In this document: positions 36,427 to 45,839 of the stretch, one piece after another | Layout of the letters: each line of letters opens with the position of its first letter | How positions within the stretch are numbered: the first letter of the stretch is position 1 | Assembly: GCF_947500405.1 (NCBI RefSeq) | Contig: NZ_CANMRY010000003.1 | Location: forward strand, 62,001 to 126,000 | Direction of reading: 5' to 3' | Length of the DNA stretch: 64,000 nucleotides | Origin: an uncultured Maribacter sp. | Lineage (GTDB): Bacteria > Bacteroidota > Bacteroidia > Flavobacteriales > Flavobacteriaceae | Position numbers and translations under genes: made by a program | Notes under the pieces: generated by a model | Told to the model about the DNA's origin: nothing | The model's database searches: none | Seen by the model: the letters and a program-made list of their open reading frames with translations, nothing else

Positions 36427-39057
36427 TTAAAACTGTTGACCAATTATGAAGTGTGTTTCCCATCCGTGAGCACCGGTTCCTGGAGATTGTGCATCAGAAT
36501 CAAATCCGTACCCAAAGTCTATACCTAGTAAACCAAATGCTGGCATGAAAATACGCAATCCTGCACCAGCCGATCGTTTTAACTCAAACGGATTAAAGTC
36601 TTGAAAATTGTTGAAAGCATTACCCGCTTCTAAAAATACTAAACCATAGATAGATGCAGAAGGCTTTAAGGTTAACGGATATCTTAATTCCATGGAGAAT
36701 TTATTATACACTAACGCCCCTTCTTGATCTAAATTACCAGTAAGTAAATTAGTTGTATATGGAGTTAAAGATTGATTTTCGTATCCTCTTAACTGTACCA
36801 CATCTCTACCATCTAAAGTAAAGTTTCCTAAACCATCCCCACCAACATAAAAACGCTCAAAAGGAACATTACCTACAGAGCTATTGTAATTACCTAAAAA
36901 CCCAAACTCTGCATTAGTACGTAAAACTAAAGAATGATCCGCACTACCTAATAAAGTTGTATACCAATCTCCTTTAAATTTAACTTTGTAATACTCTAGC
37001 CATTTAAAACGTTCTTGATCGTCTTTCTTTAATTGGTTATCCTCAGCAGCAGTAATTGCTGTACCACCATCTGAAGATGGGTCTCTTACATCTTCTGCTT
37101 TTAATAAAGATTTATAATCTTTCCCATTTATTAAAGAAAATGGTGGTGTGAATTTTGCTGTAATTTCAAAGTTAGAACCTCCTCTTGGGAAAATTCTACC
37201 CCCAGAGGTAGCATTTCTAGAAATACCCAAAGTATAGGCTATAGAATTAGATTTACCATTTCCAAAATTAAATAAACCTTGTAATCTATAATTCTTAAAA
37301 TCGTATAATTGGTAACTTAAAGAGTGTGATATGGTAAAGAAATCATCTGGCCATTGCACCCTTTTTGCCAAACCTGCCGTAATACCTGTTATAGAGAATT
37401 GCTGATTTTTATCTACTTGCACTCTTCCGTTGTTCCCAAATGAAGCTCTAAATTGTTGTGTTCTAGATAAAGACATATTAAAACGTACTGGTTTTTTACC
37501 ACCTAACCAGGGTTCTGCAAAATTTAAACTATACACTCTAAAGGTTCTACTGGCTTGTACACGCAAAGCAAAAGTTTGCCCATCTCCCATTGGAACAGGT
37601 TTATATTCTTTTCCTTTAAATAAGTTCTTTATAGAAAAATTACTGAAAGAAAGTCCTAATGTTCCTATAAAACCACCACCGCCATAACCACCTTGTAGTT
37701 CTATTTGGCTAGATCCAGATTCTACTAAACTATAAGCTATATCTACCGTACCAGCATTTGGATCCGGGTTAATAATATCTGGTTTTACTTGTTCTGCATC
37801 AAAATAACCTAATTGTCCTAATTCTCTTATTGTTCTAATAATGTCAGACTTATTATAACGTTGACCAGGTCTTGTTCTTAATTCTCTAAATATTACATGG
37901 TCATTGGTTTTATCATTACCATTTACCGTAATGTGATCTAAGAAAGTTTCTTTACCTTCTATAATACGTATCTCAAAATTAATAGTATCATTCTCTGCAG
38001 AAACCTCTACTGGATTTATACTAGAAAATAAATACCCATTATTTTGATAAAGGCTTGTTACATCTTGAGCATCTGGTTTAGAGTCATCTGCAATACGCTC
38101 TCTTAATAGTACACCATTATAAGTTGCGCCTTTTTTAATTCCTAAAACTCTACTTAATTGTCTATCTGTATAAACACTATTACCAACAAAGTCTATATCT
38201 CCAAAGTAATATTTATTACCTTCTTCTACTTTTAGTTTTATTATAATATTATTCTCATCTACTTTCTGAATAGAATCTGAGATTATACGAGCGTCTCTAT
38301 ATCCATTTTCAGCAAACTTATCTACTAATAAGGATAAATCGTTTTTATAATCTTCTTTTATAAATTTAGATTTTTTCCAAAAACGTCCAAGTTGCTTCTT
38401 TTTAGTTTTCTTAAGTGCTCTTCTTAATCTTTTTGAAGACATTTCTTTATTGCCTTCAAAAACAATGTCTTTTATCTTTACCTTATCACCTTTCTTTACA
38501 TTTACCACCATGCTCTGGGCATTGGTTTCTGATGTATCTTTTGCTGTAGCAATGGTAACATTTGCGTTTAAATACCCTTTTTTCTTGTATTTATTCTGCA
38601 AGTAGTTTTTAGAATTCGCTATTAAACTTTGCGTTATTTTCTTTCCTTTTTTAAGGTCTGTATCCTTAAGAATTTCATCTGTTTTTCTTTTCTTAACTCC
38701 GTAAACCGTTATTTTAGATAAGGTAGGTCTTTCTATAATGTTTAGGGTTAAATAAACTTTATCTTCTACTATATTTGTGATATAAAAGTCTATTTCACTA
38801 AATAGCTCTAACCCCCATAATTTATTAATTATAGCACTTATTTGCTCTCCAGGAAGCGTTATAGGTTGCCCTTCTCTTAATCCTGTATACGTTTTAACTG
38901 TTTGCTCATTATAGCTTTGCAAGCCAGTTACTTTTAAACCTCCTAATATATACTTTTTACCATCTTCATAAGAAGCGGTTTCTTGCGCAAAGCCCAAGCT
39001 TGTAATAATACTAAATAGGATGGTAAAAAAGGGTTTTAGGAATATGCCCTTATACAT
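36427..39057 (-). CDS. bamA: Outer membrane protein assembly factor BamA
   Basis: This 876-residue Omp85 protein is the central component of the machine that inserts beta-barrels. The start is set at ATG 39057, four bases after the uppS stop, because MYKGIFLKPFFTILF then forms the signal peptide; a longer frame would overlap uppS. POTRA-type repeats occupy about 35-420, with recurring GNxxxxxxxL and VEEG/VNKGDKV motifs. The C-terminal barrel (about 450-876) ends with Phe (FIIGQQF), the usual assembly signal. One periplasm- or surface-exposed insertion around KDYKSLLKAEDVRDP is rich in charged residues. Confidence 0.95.
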   Translation of the reverse strand: MYKGIFLKPFFTILFSIITSLGFAQETASYEDGKKYILGGLKVTGLQSYNEQTVKTYTGLREGQPITLPGEQISAIINKLWGLELFSEIDFYITNIVEDKVYLTLNIIERPTLSKITVYGVKKRKTDEILKDTDLKKGKKITQSLIANSKNYLQNKYKKKGYLNANVTIATAKDTSETNAQSMVVNVKKGDKVKIKDIVFEGNKEMSSKRLRRALKKTKKKQLGRFWKKSKFIKEDYKNDLSLLVDKFAENGYRDARIISDSIQKVDENNIIIKLKVEEGNKYYFGDIDFVGNSVYTDRQLSRVLGIKKGATYNGVLLRERIADDSKPDAQDVTSLYQNNGYLFSSINPVEVSAENDTINFEIRIIEGKETFLDHITVNGNDKTNDHVIFRELRTRPGQRYNKSDIIRTIRELGQLGYFDAEQVKPDIINPDPNAGTVDIAYSLVESGSSQIELQGGYGGGGFIGTLGLSFSNFSIKNLFKGKEYKPVPMGDGQTFALRVQASRTFRVYSLNFAEPWLGGKKPVRFNMSLSRTQQFRASFGNNGRVQVDKNQQFSITGITAGLAKRVQWPDDFFTISHSLSYQLYDFKNYRLQGLFNFGNGKSNSIAYTLGISRNATSGGRIFPRGGSNFEITAKFTPPFSLINGKDYKSLLKAEDVRDPSSDGGTAITAAEDNQLKKDDQERFKWLEYYKVKFKGDWYTTLLGSADHSLVLRTNAEFGFLGNYNSSVGNVPFERFYVGGDGLGNFTLDGRDVVQLRGYENQSLTPYTTNLLTGNLDQEGALVYNKFSMELRYPLTLKPSASIYGLVFLEAGNAFNNFQDFNPFELKRSAGAGLRIFMPAFGLLGIDFGYGFDSDAQSPGTGAHGWETHFIIGQQF

Positions 39058-39061
39058 ATTG

Positions 39062-39802
39062 CTAGTTAAGTTGTTCGCTAGTTTTTCCAAATCTTCGTTC
39101 TCTGTTCTGATAATTTTTAAGTGCCTCTACTAAATGTTCTTCAGTAAAATCTGGCCAAAATACATCAATAAAATATAATTCCGCGTATGCAATTTGCCAA
39201 AGTAAAAAATTACTTATACGTTGTTCCCCACTAGTTCTTATAAGAAGATCTACGTCTGGTAAATTTTGCGTGTAAAGATGAGTATTTATAATGGTTTCAT
39301 CAATATTTTCTGGAGAAATTATATTATTTTTAACTTTGATGGCTATTTGTTGCACTGCATTTTTTATCTCTTCACGAGAGCCGTAGCTTAATGCAAGGGT
39401 CAATGTCATTCCTGTATTACCCTCCGTTTTTGCCATTACTTCTTGGAGCTCTTTACGCACTTTTACTGGCAAAGCGTTAACATCTCCAATTGTATTTAAT
39501 TTAACATTATTTTGTAAAAAAGTCTTTAATTCTTTTTTCAAGGAACTTACTAATAAGCGCATTAGCATCTCAACCTCTAACTTAGGTCTATTCCAGTTTT
39601 CTGTAGAAAAAGTATATAAAGTTAAATACTCTATGCCTATTTTTACACAACTCTCTACTGTTCTTCTTACAGTTTTTATTCCGTTTTCATGACCAAAAAC
39701 ACGCAATTTCCCTTTTTGCTTTGCCCATCTACCATTGCCATCCATTATTATTGCTAAATGGGATGGTAATTGTTGGCCTTTTATTTCTTCTATAGTGCTC
39801 AT
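39062..39802 (-). CDS. uppS: Isoprenyl (undecaprenyl-PP) synthase
   Basis: This 246-residue cis-prenyltransferase makes the undecaprenyl diphosphate carrier for peptidoglycan and glycan export. The catalytic Asp21 is in HLAIIMDGNGRWA. Later motifs include TLYTFSTENWNRP, ALSYGSREEI and RTSGEQRISNFLLWQ, followed by the acidic ELYF. It is four bases from bamA and follows DUF6089. A 21-bp element upstream recurs in front of tig. Confidence 0.96.
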   Translation of the reverse strand: MSTIEEIKGQQLPSHLAIIMDGNGRWAKQKGKLRVFGHENGIKTVRRTVESCVKIGIEYLTLYTFSTENWNRPKLEVEMLMRLLVSSLKKELKTFLQNNVKLNTIGDVNALPVKVRKELQEVMAKTEGNTGMTLTLALSYGSREEIKNAVQQIAIKVKNNIISPENIDETIINTHLYTQNLPDVDLLIRTSGEQRISNFLLWQIAYAELYFIDVFWPDFTEEHLVEALKNYQNRERRFGKTSEQLN

Positions 39803-39813
39803 GTATAGTTTTA

Positions 39814-39834
39814 CTCGATAATTGAGATTTAAAT
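39814..39834 (-). repeat. 21-bp element upstream of uppS (copy A)
   Basis: On the minus strand these 21 bases, including TCTCAATTATCGAG, are identical to 44294-44314 on the plus strand. The copy starts 12 bases before the uppS start codon. Confidence 0.6.
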
Positions 39835-39905
39835 GCTTTGAGAATTCTCTCTAATTTTAAAGGTTACTTTCTCATATATACATTTTAGGCTTCCCTTAAA
39901 AGTTA

Positions 39906-40592
39906 TTATTCAAAACAATCGCCACATGGTTTTCTTCCAAAAGTATAGGTTAATGTAACCCCTGAAAACACGTACCAATCATCACTAAAAATATTTCCAA
40001 ATCTAAATGGCTCAAAATTTGAACCTTTAGGATTACTGGCATCCAAATTATCTGTAAAAGTATACCTAGCTCCAATTTCTGCGCCAAAAATAAGCATTTG
40101 ACTAATACGATACTTAAAACCAACTGTCATTGGTATAGCTAATGCTCCATCTTTTTGGTTAATTTCTTGCAAAATACCACTATTAAAATAGCTGTAATCG
40201 TATCTAAAATAAGTAAACCCAGTATATAAATAAGGGGTAAATGCCGGCCCTAATTTATGTAAATTATAGTCTACAAAATTAAATTCTAATCCTAAGGAAG
40301 CTTCTAAAACAGAATTATCTACTACATATCCTCTTTGCTGTCTTGATGTCATATTAGATTTAGAATCGTCTGCTGTAAAACTACCACGAATAATGCTTGC
40401 TCGCCAAGCATATCTTTTACTTACATTCCACTTAAAAAGACCTCCATAAGCTAAGCCAGAAGGGACTAAATAACTTGTTCTACCAACGTCTCCAATAGTG
40501 TTAGCGCCACCAGCAAACACCCCAACCTCATAGGTTTGCGCATTTAATCCTAAACAAGTAATAGCGAAGATTACAAAAATAATTCTCTTCAT
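39906..40592 (-). CDS. DUF6089 family outer-membrane-type protein
   Basis: This 228-residue protein has a signal peptide (ends GLNAQ, residue 19) and an aromatic, alternating pattern typical of an eight-stranded OmpW/OmpA-like barrel. The mature start YEVGVFAGGANTIGDVG is the DUF6089 hallmark. The family has no known function, but in Flavobacteriia it sits beside uppS and bamA, as here. The tail FGRKPCGDCFE has two cysteines in CxxC spacing. Confidence 0.85.
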   Translation of the reverse strand: MKRIIFVIFAITCLGLNAQTYEVGVFAGGANTIGDVGRTSYLVPSGLAYGGLFKWNVSKRYAWRASIIRGSFTADDSKSNMTSRQQRGYVVDNSVLEASLGLEFNFVDYNLHKLGPAFTPYLYTGFTYFRYDYSYFNSGILQEINQKDGALAIPMTVGFKYRISQMLIFGAEIGARYTFTDNLDASNPKGSNFEPFRFGNIFSDDWYVFSGVTLTYTFGRKPCGDCFE

Positions 40593-40608
40593 AAAATTTA
40601 AAAGTTTG

Positions 40609-40616
40609 CAAATATA
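40609..40616 (-). promoter_or_regulatory. -7 box of the DUF6089-uppS-bamA transcript
   Basis: TATATTTG on the minus strand is a perfect TAnnTTTG match, 16 bases before the DUF6089 start. It suggests a start within the larger locus. Confidence 0.5.
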
Positions 40617-40707
40617 ACAATTTCAATAGCTTAGACTATAAAATTGTTCTTGTTCTGTTCTCTCAAGATAAACAGCTTTTAAAGGCATTTATTGTTTTAC
40701 AAGCTTC

Positions 40708-41589
40708 TCAATTTCTTTTATCTTCTCCCCACAATAATTTATTACGAAGTGTTTTCAGGAAACTTTCAGAAGTATACTCAATCATTTTTACTGTAAAATT
40801 GGCCTTTCTAATTTCAACTTCGGTTTCATTTTCCACAGAAGCAATTCTAGAATCCAAAGACACTAAATGATTCTCTTCTCTACCTGAAACCTTTAATCTT
40901 ATTACCGTGTTATCTGAAATTACTAATGGCCTTGCATTTAAATTATGTGGTGCAATTGGCGTTAAAACTAACGATTTTGCTGTAGGAACAATAACAGGAC
41001 CTCCACAACTTAAAGAGTAACCTGTAGAGCCGGTTGGTGTAGAAACTATTAGACCATCTGCCCAATAAGAAGTTAAATATTCATCGTTTAAATGTGTTTC
41101 TACCGTAATCATAGATGTTGTATCTTTTCTACTTACTGTAATTTCATTTAAAGCAAAATTTAAATCTTGAAATTCATTCTCATAACCTTTGGCTTTTATT
41201 TCTAACAAACTTCGTTCTACAATAGTATACGCCCCTTGAACAAACTCTTTTACAACCTTTTTAACATCCTCTTTTTTAAATGTAGACAAAAAACCTAACC
41301 TACCGGTATTTACACCAACTATAGGAATTCCTAAATCACGAACATAGGTTGTTGCCCTTAAAATTGTGCCGTCTCCTCCAAAACTTACAAACATTTCAAA
41401 TGAAGAATCTAAACCTGCCTCTGCTGTAAAAGTTTTATATGTTTTAGATGCTGTTTTTGACAATAATAAAGAATGAAATTCTTCTTCAAAATAAATTTCG
41501 GCAGATTGCTTATGAAGCTCTTCTACCAATTCCAACACGTACTCTATGGCATTGTCTTGATATGTTTGACCATAAATGGCAACTTTCAT
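40708..41589 (-). CDS. nadK: NAD kinase
   Basis: NadK of 293 residues phosphorylates NAD to NADP. The diagnostic GGDGT is at 71-75, NEITVSR follows in the middle, and GSTGYSLSCGGP marks the nucleotide site. It follows the CBS gene by three bases, so the two are co-transcribed and perhaps functionally linked. The location at the head of an envelope-biogenesis locus is usual in Flavobacteriia. Confidence 0.96.
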   Translation of the reverse strand: MKVAIYGQTYQDNAIEYVLELVEELHKQSAEIYFEEEFHSLLLSKTASKTYKTFTAEAGLDSSFEMFVSFGGDGTILRATTYVRDLGIPIVGVNTGRLGFLSTFKKEDVKKVVKEFVQGAYTIVERSLLEIKAKGYENEFQDLNFALNEITVSRKDTTSMITVETHLNDEYLTSYWADGLIVSTPTGSTGYSLSCGGPVIVPTAKSLVLTPIAPHNLNARPLVISDNTVIRLKVSGREENHLVSLDSRIASVENETEVEIRKANFTVKMIEYTSESFLKTLRNKLLWGEDKRN

Positions 41590-41592
41590 TTC

Positions 41593-42249
41593 TTAAACAT
41601 TTAAGTATTTATCCAAATAATTGGAACGTTCTTTTAAATCTTCCAAAAATTTATCATCACTATTCCCAAAAACTATATTGTAATTGTACCTTCTGAAAGT
41701 TTGTACTACATCACTAAAGTTTTCCGTACTTATTTTTATGGTTATTTGTACTACATCATTCATCATTCCTGTAATAAAACCACCAATATATTTTGCATTA
41801 TTACTCTCTACTATCTGAGCAACTTCACTAAAAGAATAATCTTTGGTTCCTTTTGCTACTACTAAAATATTCCCAGGTTCTGTAAAAAAAGGCGTATCTA
41901 TAAAAACTCCAACTACATCTGTTAAATCGTAATAACCAAGAACCTCTTCGTTTTCTCCGAGAACAGGTAATAAATTTGCTTCGTTACGAGCAAAACCTTC
42001 TAAAACATCTAACCAATTAGCGTCTTTACGAGTAAAAAAGTTATCTAAACCATACCTATATCCTTCTATTTTTTCATCTACTTTTAAGTTTTCTAAATCA
42101 TCTTCACTTAAGACACCTAAAAACTTTCCTTTTTCTATAACTGCTACGTGAGAAAAAGTTGTATTCTTAAAAAATTTAACCACTGCTTTTAAAGAATCTT
42201 CTACTTTAAAAACAGGAATGTTTGTTAATATGTGAGTTTGAATCTGCAT
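41593..42249 (-). CDS. CBS-domain-pair protein
   Basis: This 218-residue cytoplasmic protein has a CBS pair at about 1-130 (HILTNIPVFKVEDSLKAVVKFF, split; HVAVIEKGKFLGVLSEDDL; LLPVLGENEEVLGYYDLTDV). An ACT-like second half at about 140-215 has VVQITIKIS. CBS pairs sense adenine nucleotides. With the NAD kinase gene three bases downstream, a regulatory role in nucleotide or NADP balance is a reasonable inference. Confidence 0.85.
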   Translation of the reverse strand: MQIQTHILTNIPVFKVEDSLKAVVKFFKNTTFSHVAVIEKGKFLGVLSEDDLENLKVDEKIEGYRYGLDNFFTRKDANWLDVLEGFARNEANLLPVLGENEEVLGYYDLTDVVGVFIDTPFFTEPGNILVVAKGTKDYSFSEVAQIVESNNAKYIGGFITGMMNDVVQITIKISTENFSDVVQTFRRYNYNIVFGNSDDKFLEDLKERSNYLDKYLNV

Positions 42250-42307
42250 ATCTTTAAAATATAACGCAAAATACTAATTTAAAATATCAAAAGGCATGCC
42301 TAATTTG

Positions 42308-42315
42308 TATTTTTG
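42308..42315 (+). promoter_or_regulatory. -7 box of the pdxJ operon
   Basis: TATTTTTG matches TAnnTTTG 26 bases before the pdxJ start; no clear upstream TTG. Confidence 0.45.
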
Positions 42316-42341
42316 CTCTGCTTTAAATTAAAATAATATCT

Positions 42342-43055
42342 ATGACTAAGTTAAGTGTTAACATAAATAAAATAGCAACTCTAAGAAATTCTCGTGGAGG
42401 AAATGTTCCTAATTTATTAAAAGTAGCTAAGGATATTGAGAATTTTGGAGCAGAAGGCATTACCATACACCCTAGACCAGATGAAAGGCATATTCGCTAC
42501 CAAGACGCTATAGATTTAAAAGAAATTGTGACCACCGAATATAATATTGAAGGTAACCCAATTCAAAAATTTATAGATTTAGTTTTACTAACCAAACCCA
42601 CGCAAGTTACCCTAGTGCCAGATGCCATAGATGCAATAACTTCTAACGCTGGTTGGGATACTATTAAAAATGAATCTTTTTTGAGTGATGTAATTTCCAC
42701 TTTTAAAAACAACAATATTAGAACTTCTATTTTTGTAGACCCTGTTTCTAAAATGATTGAAGGCGCTGCAAAAGTTGGAGCAGATCGTATTGAATTATAT
42801 ACAGAAAGTTATGCAGATGATTATGCTAAAAAAAATCTAGAAGGCATAAAGCCTTTTACGAATGCAGCTATATTAGCTAATAAATTAGGGCTAGGTATTA
42901 ATGCAGGACACGATTTAAGTTTAGACAATATAAAATATTTTAAAGAAAATATTCCTAACTTATTAGAAGTGTCTATTGGGCATGCTTTAATAAGCGAATC
43001 ACTTTATTTAGGATTAGAAAATGTTGTAAACATGTATTTAAACAAATTAAAATGA
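42342..43055 (+). CDS. pdxJ: Pyridoxine 5'-phosphate synthase
   Basis: PdxJ of 237 residues condenses 1-deoxyxylulose 5-phosphate with 3-amino-2-oxopropyl phosphate in the DXP-dependent vitamin B6 pathway. The TIM-barrel motifs are present: VNINKIATLRNSRGG at the start, GAEGITIHPRPDERHI around residue 35, and GINAGHDLSLDN. The gene overlaps the hydrolase gene by four bases (ATGA), showing translational coupling. Confidence 0.96.
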   Translation: MTKLSVNINKIATLRNSRGGNVPNLLKVAKDIENFGAEGITIHPRPDERHIRYQDAIDLKEIVTTEYNIEGNPIQKFIDLVLLTKPTQVTLVPDAIDAITSNAGWDTIKNESFLSDVISTFKNNNIRTSIFVDPVSKMIEGAAKVGADRIELYTESYADDYAKKNLEGIKPFTNAAILANKLGLGINAGHDLSLDNIKYFKENIPNLLEVSIGHALISESLYLGLENVVNMYLNKLK

Positions 43056-43828
43056 GTAAAATATTACATTCCAAAATAATAGGAGAAGGACAACCTTTAT
43101 GTATTTTGCATGGTTTTTTAGGCATGTCTGATAATTGGAAAACATTAGGTAGTAATTATGCAGAAGAAGGTTTTCAGGTTCATTTAATAGACCAACGAAA
43201 TCATGGGAAAAGTTTTCATTCTGAGGAGTTTAATTATGACATTTTAGCTGCAGATTTAAAAAATTATCTTGACTATCATAACATACAAATTACATTTATA
43301 ATAGGTCATTCTATGGGAGGCAAAACCGCTATGCAATTTGCGTGTTCTTACCCTGAAATGGTAAAAAAGTTAATAATTGCAGATATAGCTCCTAAATTTT
43401 ACCCTCCGCACCATGAAAATATCATAGAAAGCTTAAATGCCATTTCTATAGAAAAGATTGCATCTAGAAAAGAAGCAGACCTAGCTCTAGAAAAGTATAT
43501 GCCAGATTTTGGTACACGCCAATTTTTACTTAAAAATCTCTATTGGGAAGAAAAAGGCAAATTAGGCTTTAGGTTTAACTTAAAAGTTTTAAGCACTAAA
43601 ATGGAAGAAATAGGAGAAAACGTTAGTAACTTAGATGTTTTTAATGGAGATACTTTATTCTTAAGAGGAGATAAATCAGAATATATAATGCCAAATGATT
43701 TTCCTCAAATTAAACTACATTTTCCTAAAGCAACTATAGAAACCATAGATAATGCTGGTCATTGGCTTCATGCCGAAAACCCTAAACAGTTTTTTTCTAA
43801 ATCCAGTATTTTTTTAAACCATAAGTAG
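43052..43828 (+). CDS. Alpha/beta-fold hydrolase (YbfF-like esterase)
   Basis: This 258-residue hydrolase has the nucleophile elbow GHSMGG (Ser87), the oxyanion loop LHGFLGMSDNW at 19-29, DQRNHGKS, and the catalytic His in NAGHWLHAENP. The sequence resembles the YbfF esterase group. It overlaps pdxJ by four bases, but a role in B6 metabolism is only a guess from position. Confidence 0.88.
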   Translation: MSKILHSKIIGEGQPLCILHGFLGMSDNWKTLGSNYAEEGFQVHLIDQRNHGKSFHSEEFNYDILAADLKNYLDYHNIQITFIIGHSMGGKTAMQFACSYPEMVKKLIIADIAPKFYPPHHENIIESLNAISIEKIASRKEADLALEKYMPDFGTRQFLLKNLYWEEKGKLGFRFNLKVLSTKMEEIGENVSNLDVFNGDTLFLRGDKSEYIMPNDFPQIKLHFPKATIETIDNAGHWLHAENPKQFFSKSSIFLNHK

Positions 43829-43882
43829 AAACCATTAATAATTCCTATATTTAGTAAGAATTACACCTTATTTAAAATAACT

Positions 43883-44227
43883 ATGAAATTAATACTAAGA
43901 ACACTTTTAAGTGCATTAGCTGTAATAGTTTTATCCAACCTTTTACCAAATGTACAAGTAGACAATTACATTACCGCTATTATTGTAGCAATTGTTCTTA
44001 GTCTACTTAATTTTATAGTAAAACCTATATTAGTAATATTCACTTTACCAGTTACCATACTAACTTTAGGGCTATTTCTGCTCGTAATTAATGCTATTAT
44101 TATCTTTTTAGCAGACAATTTAATTGATGGTTTTCACGTAACTAGCTTCTGGTCTGCAGTACTATTTAGTTTACTTTTATCTTTTCTACAATCCATACTT
44201 TTCTCTTTACTTAAAGAAAGTAAATAA
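43883..44227 (+). CDS. Phage-holin-family (4_2) small membrane protein
   Basis: This 114-residue protein has four hydrophobic segments (about 4-22, 28-46, 50-77 and 88-108) and the LNFIVKPILVIFTLPVTILTLG motif (split across two helices), typical of the Mycobacterium/Bacteroidota holin-4 family. Despite the name, most members lie far from prophages, as here. The function is unknown. It may be on the pdxJ transcript (54-base gap). Confidence 0.8.
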   Translation: MKLILRTLLSALAVIVLSNLLPNVQVDNYITAIIVAIVLSLLNFIVKPILVIFTLPVTILTLGLFLLVINAIIIFLADNLIDGFHVTSFWSAVLFSLLLSFLQSILFSLLKESK

Positions 44228-44293
44228 CCCTTAGATATTCCCAAGATATATTTACGAGAAAACAAGCTTTTAAATTACCAACAAGCCCTTCGT

Positions 44294-44314
44294 ATTTAAA
44301 TCTCAATTATCGAG
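44294..44314 (+). repeat. 21-bp element upstream of tig (copy B)
   Basis: Identical to the uppS-upstream copy in the same orientation relative to the gene; here it lies 112 bases before tig and 46 bases before the promoter's TTG. Confidence 0.6.
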
Positions 44315-44360
44315 CAAATAAAGCCGAAGTTTAAGGTTTGAAATTCAGTAGTTTAAAAAG

Positions 44361-44391
44361 TTGTGAGGCTTTATAAATTATAGTACTTTTG
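44361..44391 (+). promoter_or_regulatory. tig promoter
   Basis: TTG at 44361-44363, a 20-base spacer, then TACTTTTG at 44384-44391, 35 bases before the tig start. Confidence 0.55.
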
Positions 44392-44426
44392 CACACCATT
44401 TTATTTATGCAAAAATAGATTCAAGA

Positions 44427-45749
44427 ATGAACATCACAAAAGAGCAGATAGACGATTTAAATGCTGTTGTAAAAGTTGCCATTACTAAGGACGACTACCA
44501 AGACAAAGTAGAGAGTATTTTAAAAGATTACAGAAAACAAGCAAATATCCCTGGTTTTAGAAAAGGCCAAGTACCTATGGGACTTATTAAAAAGCAATAT
44601 GGTAAAGCTGTTTTAGTAGACGAAGTAAATAAACTTATTCAAGAAAACCTTAACAAATATCTTACCGAAGAGAAGTTAGATGTTCTTGGAAATCCACTAC
44701 CAAAACAACAAGAAAGTTTTGATTGGGATAAGGACGATTTTAATTTTGAGTTTGAATTAGGACTAGCGCCTAGTTTTGATGTTGCTTTAAAAACAAAGAA
44801 AGCAATTACTAGCTACAAAATTGTTGCCGATGACAAAATGGTTAACGAACAAATAGAACGTATTACTAAGCAGTACGGAAAATTAGTTAGCAAAGAAGAG
44901 GCAGGTAAAAAAGACGAAGTAACTGGTACTTTCTCTAATGAAGAAGAAGCTATAGAGAACAAAAGCACACTAGAACTAGATAAATTAAAAGCTAAAAAAG
45001 CTATTGATAGTTTAGTTGGTAAAAAAGTTGGCGATGTTGTTACCTTAAAAACAAAAGGTCTTTTAAAAGAAGAACATTTATTAGCTAGCACTTTAGGTGT
45101 TGATGCAGAAAAAGCTAAAGACTTAAATACAGAAGTTACTTTTACTATTGAAGAAATAAATGAAAGAGAACCTGCTAAATTAGACCAAGAGTTATTTGAC
45201 AAACTTTTTGGAAAAGACACAGTTACTTCTGAAAAAGAATTAAAAGAAAAAATAAAAGAAGATTCAGAAAAACAATTTGAGCAACAAGCAGACCAAAAAT
45301 TGCTTAATGACGTTACTGAATACTTCATTGAAAATACAAAATTTGAACTTCCAACAAATTTTTTAACTAAGTGGATACAATCTACGGGAGAAAAACCGTT
45401 AACAGAGGAACAAGCTGCTGAAGAGTTTGAAAAATCTGAAAAAGGATTACGCTACCAACTAATTGAAGGGAAAATCATTAAAGACAATGATATTCAAATT
45501 CAAATGGAGGAGTTAAAAGAATTTGCTAAAGGATTTATTAAAAGTCAAATGGCACAATTTGGGCAATTAGACCCAAAAGAAGAAGAATTAGATAATATTG
45601 CTACTAGAGTTTTAAGCAACCAAGACGAAGTAAAAAGATTATCAGAACAGTTAATGAGTCAAAAGCTACTTTCTCTTTATAAAGAAAAAGTAAACTTAAA
45701 GACAAAAGAGGTAACATACGAAAACTTTGTGAAAGAGGTTTACGGGTAG
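44427..45749 (+). CDS. tig: Trigger factor
   Basis: This ribosome-bound chaperone is 440 residues long. The ribosome-docking loop is in IPGFRKGQVPMGLIKKQYG at about 39-57. The middle part (about 150-240) is where the FKBP-like PPIase domain would lie, but it is divergent, as in other Bacteroidota. The C-terminal helical arms are Lys/Glu-rich. It precedes clpP and clpX, the common tig-clpP-clpX order that links folding with proteolysis. Confidence 0.93.
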   Translation: MNITKEQIDDLNAVVKVAITKDDYQDKVESILKDYRKQANIPGFRKGQVPMGLIKKQYGKAVLVDEVNKLIQENLNKYLTEEKLDVLGNPLPKQQESFDWDKDDFNFEFELGLAPSFDVALKTKKAITSYKIVADDKMVNEQIERITKQYGKLVSKEEAGKKDEVTGTFSNEEEAIENKSTLELDKLKAKKAIDSLVGKKVGDVVTLKTKGLLKEEHLLASTLGVDAEKAKDLNTEVTFTIEEINEREPAKLDQELFDKLFGKDTVTSEKELKEKIKEDSEKQFEQQADQKLLNDVTEYFIENTKFELPTNFLTKWIQSTGEKPLTEEQAAEEFEKSEKGLRYQLIEGKIIKDNDIQIQMEELKEFAKGFIKSQMAQFGQLDPKEEELDNIATRVLSNQDEVKRLSEQLMSQKLLSLYKEKVNLKTKEVTYENFVKEVYG

Positions 45750-45839
45750 TTTTGCATAAAATAAATAAGTATCTTTACGGTGCCGGAAATTTATTTTCGG
45801 CACCTTTTTTTAGTTATAAAATTGAATAAATACCTAATT

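Noticed and set aside
43883..44227. Holin-family protein as a sign of prophage
   Set aside because: No other phage gene is near; this family is common as a chromosomal membrane protein in Bacteroidota.
44813..45328. 171-codon open frame opposite trigger factor
   Set aside because: Antisense shadow of a Lys/Glu-rich gene, with repetitive Ser/Phe composition.
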